The notes under the pieces: model-generated
Database searches by the model: none
Seen by the model: the letters and a program-made list of their open reading frames with translations, nothing else
What the model was told of the DNA's origin: nothing
Shown: positions 61,054-64,000 of the stretch, one piece after another
How the letters are laid out: each line of letters begins with the position of its first letter
Position numbering within the stretch: the first letter of the stretch is position 1
Position numbers and translations under genes: made by a program
Assembly (NCBI GenBank): GCA_023411555.1
Contig: JAEYOQ010000006.1
Span: 1 to 64,000, forward strand
Direction of reading: 5' to 3'
Source of the DNA: Bacillota bacterium
GTDB taxonomy: Bacteria > Bacillota > Clostridia > Lachnospirales > Lachnospiraceae
Length of the DNA stretch: 64,000 nt

Positions 61054-61332
61054 ATGGTTAGTACAAAGATATTGATTGATATTCCCGCGGGCTTGCATTT
61101 GAGACCGATTAGTGTATTGTGTAATAGGGCAATTGATTTTAAAGCTACGATAACAATACGCCTCGGTGATAAGTCTGTGAATGCAAAAAGTGTACTTGGG
61201 GTCTTATCCGCCTGCGTGAAGCATGGAGATGAGATAGATTTAATTTGCGAAGGGCCAGATGAGGTGGAGGCCTTAAATGTGCTGAGTGAAATGATAAAGT
61301 GCGGACTTGGCGATGAATTTATTAAAAAGTAG
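61054..61332 (+). CDS. HPr-family phosphocarrier protein
   Basis: The 92-residue protein has the HPr active site as I-P-A-G-L-H-L-R-P (catalytic His near residue 14). The regulatory Ser context is K-S-V-N-A-K-S-V-L-G-V-L-S. Both phosphorylation sites seem present, so it may act in the PTS or in catabolite control (Crh-like). The C-terminus is slightly longer than in classical PtsH. ATG 61054 has GGAGG at good spacing. It follows cdaR, an uncommon neighbour for ptsH, so it is probably a second HPr paralogue. Confidence 0.85.
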   Translation: MVSTKILIDIPAGLHLRPISVLCNRAIDFKATITIRLGDKSVNAKSVLGVLSACVKHGDEIDLICEGPDEVEALNVLSEMIKCGLGDEFIKK

Positions 61333-61937
61333 TTGTATTTAAATTTCCATAATGCTATAATGGAGGTCACTATCATAGATTCTATATTTTTAAGATAGTG
61401 TGTTTGTATACGATTAAGAAAAGCTGTTAAGTTCTTTTCTGAATAATATTGTCATTTTACTAATTTCTGAATATATTCTAAACACCATTAGGCAGCGATA
61501 TTACCGAGTAGGCTCTATCAGCTATCTTGTGGTGTACTCCTAACCATAGACTTCAATGGATTAAAGCGTTAATCTGGTGTCCATGCAATAGGCTGGATTG
61601 CTAAATCGAAAAATTATTCATAAGGGCTGACTAATAACAGCTATAATAGAAAAGCGTCTGCGAAGCGGATGCTTTTCTGTAAATACATGATTCAAAAAAG
61701 TTTGAGAACTTTTTTATACACGATACATAAAAAGAATGCGAAGCTAACATCTATGTATTGATGATCTATAGGTTTAATTCCTGTTATTGAGTATTCTGAG
61801 AAAGGATCTGATTTAGTTGGGACTCGAGTAGATAATACCATATTGTTTATTATCAAATTGTACAGCGTGATTTATCGACTCCGTCGTTAATATGATGCTT
61901 CTGAGAAAAAAATCATATTAATAAAGGAGATATTATT
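61333..61937. other. Long non-coding stretch with serial hairpins before leuA
   Basis: A short stem CACTATC/GATAGTG lies at 61369-61399. From about 61482 a helix ACACCA (61482-61487) / TGGTGT (61530-61535) encloses AGCGATA (61494-61500) / TATC-A-GCT (61516-61523). GATTAA/TTAATC (61559-61574) and GCAAT/ATTGC (61585-61601) follow. A terminator stem (61650-61658 / 61668-61676) ends it. No T-box consensus was found. AAGGAG (61925-61930) serves leuA. Confidence 0.5.
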
Positions 61938-63605
61938 ATGTTAAATTATAAGAGATATCAAAGGAACCCAATTATAGACCTGCCGGATAGACAATGGCCG
62001 TGTAGACAGATACAAAAGGCACCTGTTTGGTGTAGCGTGGATTTAAGAGATGGGAATCAGGCCTTAATCGAGCCCATGGTGGTTGAAGAAAAGGTTGAGT
62101 TCTTTCAATTGCTGGTGAAGCTGGGCTTTAAAGAGATTGAGGTTGGTTTTCCTTCGGCTTCGCAGATTGAGTTTGACTTTCTGAGGCAGCTTGTTGATCG
62201 TAAATTGATTCCCGACGATGTTACCGTTCAAGTTCTGGTACAGTGCCGAGAGCATTTACTGAAAAGAACCTTTGAGTCATTGGAGGGCGTTAAGAGAGCA
62301 ATCGTGCATATATATAACTCTACCTCTACTCTTCAAAGAGATGTAGTTTTCCATATGTCCAGAGAAGAGATTAAACAAATTGCTGTTGAAGGAGCAAAAT
62401 TGGTGAAGGAATATGCGAAGGATTTTCCTGGAGAGATTATTCTGGAATATTCTCCTGAAAGCTTTAGCGGAACCGAAGTCGACTATGCTTTAGAGGTTTG
62501 TACTGCAGTTCAGGATATCTGGGAACCTACGCCAGAGAAGAAGATTATCTTCAATCTTCCTGCAACGGTTGAGATGAATACTCCTAATGTTTATGCAGAT
62601 CAGATTGAGTGGATGAACCGTCATTTTAAAGATCGTGATTCGATTATTTTGAGTGTACATCCCCACAATGACCGTGGTACAGGTGTAGCAATTGCTGAAC
62701 TGGCGCTTCTGGCAGGTGCTGACCGAGTGGAAGGAACCTTATTTGGCAATGGCGAAAGAACCGGTAATGTAGATATCTTGACCTTAGCATACAACATGTT
62801 TTCACAGGGGATTAATCCCGAGCTGGAAATTGATAGTATTAACGATATTATTGAAGCGTATGAACGTCTATGTAAGATGAAGGTGCATGAAAGACATCCA
62901 TACGCAGGCAAGTTGGTATTTACCGCATTCTCCGGTTCTCATCAGGATGCGATTAATAAGGGAATTCAAGCGATGAAGGAACGTAACAGCACCATATGGG
63001 CTGTTCCCTACCTTCCTATTGATCCTTCCGACATTGGAAGACAGTATGAACCCATTGTTCGTATTAACAGCCAGTCCGGTAAGGGTGGCGTTGCCTTTAT
63101 TATGGAGAACTATTTCGGCTTCAAGCTGCCTAAAGGTATGCATAAGGAATTCGCCGATGTGATACAGAAATTATCAGAGACACAGGGTGAGATTGCACCG
63201 GATCAGATAATGAAGGAATTTAAGGCTTGCTATCTGGAGAAGAAGGAGCCGTTACACTTCAGAAAATGCAAGACATGGGATCTTACAGATCGCGAGGATG
63301 ATTGCACCAGCGCAGAGGTTATATATACGAATAAAGGTGTAGAGATGACTTTTACTGCCACCGGTAACGGACCGCTTGATGCCGTACAGAGAGGTTTGAT
63401 GAAGGAGCTTGGTATCGAAATAAAGATTCTAGACTATACCGAGCATGCCCTGGGTGGTGGTGCGAATGCACAAGCTGCAGCATATATCCACATGGTGGAT
63501 TTAAAGACTGGAAGAGCAACCTACGGCGTCGGTGTAAGCTCCAATATCACAAGAGCATCCATTCGTGCCATGTTCAGTGCCCTGAACCGTTTGGGATTGA
63601 ATTAA
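61938..63605 (+). CDS. leuA: 2-isopropylmalate synthase
   Basis: The 555-residue protein has the catalytic TIM barrel with S-V-D-L-R-D-G-N-Q-A-L at the N-terminus, the metal site in S-V-H-P-H-N-D-R-G-T-G, and G-N-G-E-R-T-G-N-V-D. A C-terminal regulatory domain (I-L-D-Y-T-E-H-A-L-G-G-G-A-N-A-Q-A) binds leucine in this family. The length and the P-x-x-D-L-P-D-R-Q-W-P start indicate the LeuA2 type. It condenses acetyl-CoA and 2-oxoisovalerate, the first step of leucine synthesis. AAGGAG precedes the ATG. A structured non-coding stretch lies upstream. Confidence 0.93.
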   Translation: MLNYKRYQRNPIIDLPDRQWPCRQIQKAPVWCSVDLRDGNQALIEPMVVEEKVEFFQLLVKLGFKEIEVGFPSASQIEFDFLRQLVDRKLIPDDVTVQVLVQCREHLLKRTFESLEGVKRAIVHIYNSTSTLQRDVVFHMSREEIKQIAVEGAKLVKEYAKDFPGEIILEYSPESFSGTEVDYALEVCTAVQDIWEPTPEKKIIFNLPATVEMNTPNVYADQIEWMNRHFKDRDSIILSVHPHNDRGTGVAIAELALLAGADRVEGTLFGNGERTGNVDILTLAYNMFSQGINPELEIDSINDIIEAYERLCKMKVHERHPYAGKLVFTAFSGSHQDAINKGIQAMKERNSTIWAVPYLPIDPSDIGRQYEPIVRINSQSGKGGVAFIMENYFGFKLPKGMHKEFADVIQKLSETQGEIAPDQIMKEFKACYLEKKEPLHFRKCKTWDLTDREDDCTSAEVIYTNKGVEMTFTATGNGPLDAVQRGLMKELGIEIKILDYTEHALGGGANAQAAAYIHMVDLKTGRATYGVGVSSNITRASIRAMFSALNRLGLN

Positions 63606-63921
63606 ACCGATAATTGAATAGTGTAAGTTCTTATAGGGAGATGTTTAAACATCTCCCTATATTAATTTAGAGAAAAATACGTTTTATGATACAAGTGCAT
63701 GAAATATATTTCTAGTAACCATCATTAATTATGGAATACGGGGGACATTTGGAGTATGGATTGTTAAAATTCCTATTTTCTGGCAAGAATTAAAGTACTA
63801 AGAATGTTTTGGAAACAGGAGGAGAGGGCGGTAAACTTGACGCTCCTTCCTTTAAATGCTATAATTCCTATGCTGTGGTTTCAGATTAGGATATGCTTCC
63901 AAAATAGATGGAGGTCTAATT
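63606..63921. other. Intergenic stretch with the glycosyltransferase promoter
   Basis: Besides the palindrome, TTGACG (63837-63842) and TATAAT (63860-63865), 17 bp apart, form a good promoter for the next gene. The open frame at 63804-63986 overlaps this promoter and is not a gene. Confidence 0.6.
63632..63661 (+). terminator. 30-bp perfect palindrome after leuA
   Basis: Bases 63632-63661 form a perfect palindrome with arms TATAGGGAGATG and CATCTCCCTATA. It is followed by TTAATTT. It can end transcription from either side. Confidence 0.7.
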
Positions 63922-64000
63922 ATGAAAACAAGTATAATTATTCCTTATCACAGAGGGGAGGCTTATTTGAGAGACTGCTTGGATAGTCTCAAGGAGCAAA
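63922..64000 (+). CDS. Family 2 glycosyltransferase, N-terminal fragment (cut by window end)
   Basis: The visible 26 residues begin K-T-S-I-I-I-P-Y-H-R-G-E-A-Y-L-R-D-C-L-D. This matches the first beta strand and helix of GT2 (GT-A fold) glycosyltransferases, where the initial S-I-I-I-P-x-Y/H binds the nucleotide sugar. GGAGG (63910-63914) precedes the ATG at 63922 and a promoter lies at 63837-63865. The acceptor and donor cannot be inferred. Confidence 0.75.
   Translation, partial: MKTSIIIPYHRGEAYLRDCLDSLKEQ

Noticed and set aside
63804..63986. 60-codon open frame at the window end
   Set aside because: It overlaps the promoter and start of the glycosyltransferase gene in another frame.

Overview
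The window reads as chromosomal DNA of a low-G+C, Gram-positive, anaerobic clostridium, most likely a Lachnospiraceae member (Lachnoclostridium/Anaerocolumna-like). This rests on the AT-rich codon use, strong AGGAGG-type ribosome binding sites, a hemerythrin protein, rubredoxin-oxidoreductase-type electron transfer, a GH4 alpha-galactosidase, LysRS with an extra tRNA-binding domain, and the cdaA-cdaR block. The assignment is an inference. No rRNA, tRNA, CRISPR array or prophage was seen.

Layout. 1-127 is the right end of an IS66-type element. 197-11532 is an accessory stretch of single genes (SnoaL-like protein, coiled-coil protein, gene wrecks, MerR regulator, VOC protein, SGNH esterase, alpha/beta hydrolase, Spx/ArsC-like protein, C_GCAxxG_C_C protein, TDT transporter, Cys-rich protein). 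11852-16053 carries a DeoR/HAD operon and a NitT/TauT-type ABC importer whose permease appears to begin at ATA. 16190-22952 holds small regulator operons (MarR, PadR) with very clear operators, GNATs, and two broken chemoreceptor tails. 23021-23734 is an IS200-type element. 23841-28038 encodes topoisomerase IV (parE-parC). 28623-33401 is PHP protein, lysA, greA and lysS. 33874-35017 is a two-gene module with a PD-(D/E)XK nuclease motif. 35249-39206 has redox enzymes, a duplicated scrap of lysS, and a NUDIX-DUF429 fusion. 39301-44307 is an agr-type sensor/LytTR regulator diverging from a BceAB-like ABC exporter. 44403-46359 is a protein with 36-bp tandem repeats plus an AraC regulator. 46413-52450 contains two related copies of a GH4 promoter and gene start flanking a carbohydrate ABC transporter cluster in which the binding-protein and regulator genes have both lost their 5' ends. 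53917-57000 carries an NADH:rubredoxin-type oxidoreductase, a candidate S-box-like riboswitch before a 98-residue orphan, and a glycerophosphodiesterase. 57383-61332 is the c-di-AMP block (two membrane proteins, cdaA, cdaR, HPr). 61938-63605 is leuA, and a family-2 glycosyltransferase runs off the end.

The most rewarding points for follow-up are the compact S-box-like leader (55550-55668), the PD-(D/E)XK two-gene module (33874-35017), the decapitated divergent pair around 50410, the GH4 duplication, and the lysS fragment with its terminator at 37812-37941. Positions and base pairings were read by eye. Family names come from motif recognition, not from a database search.
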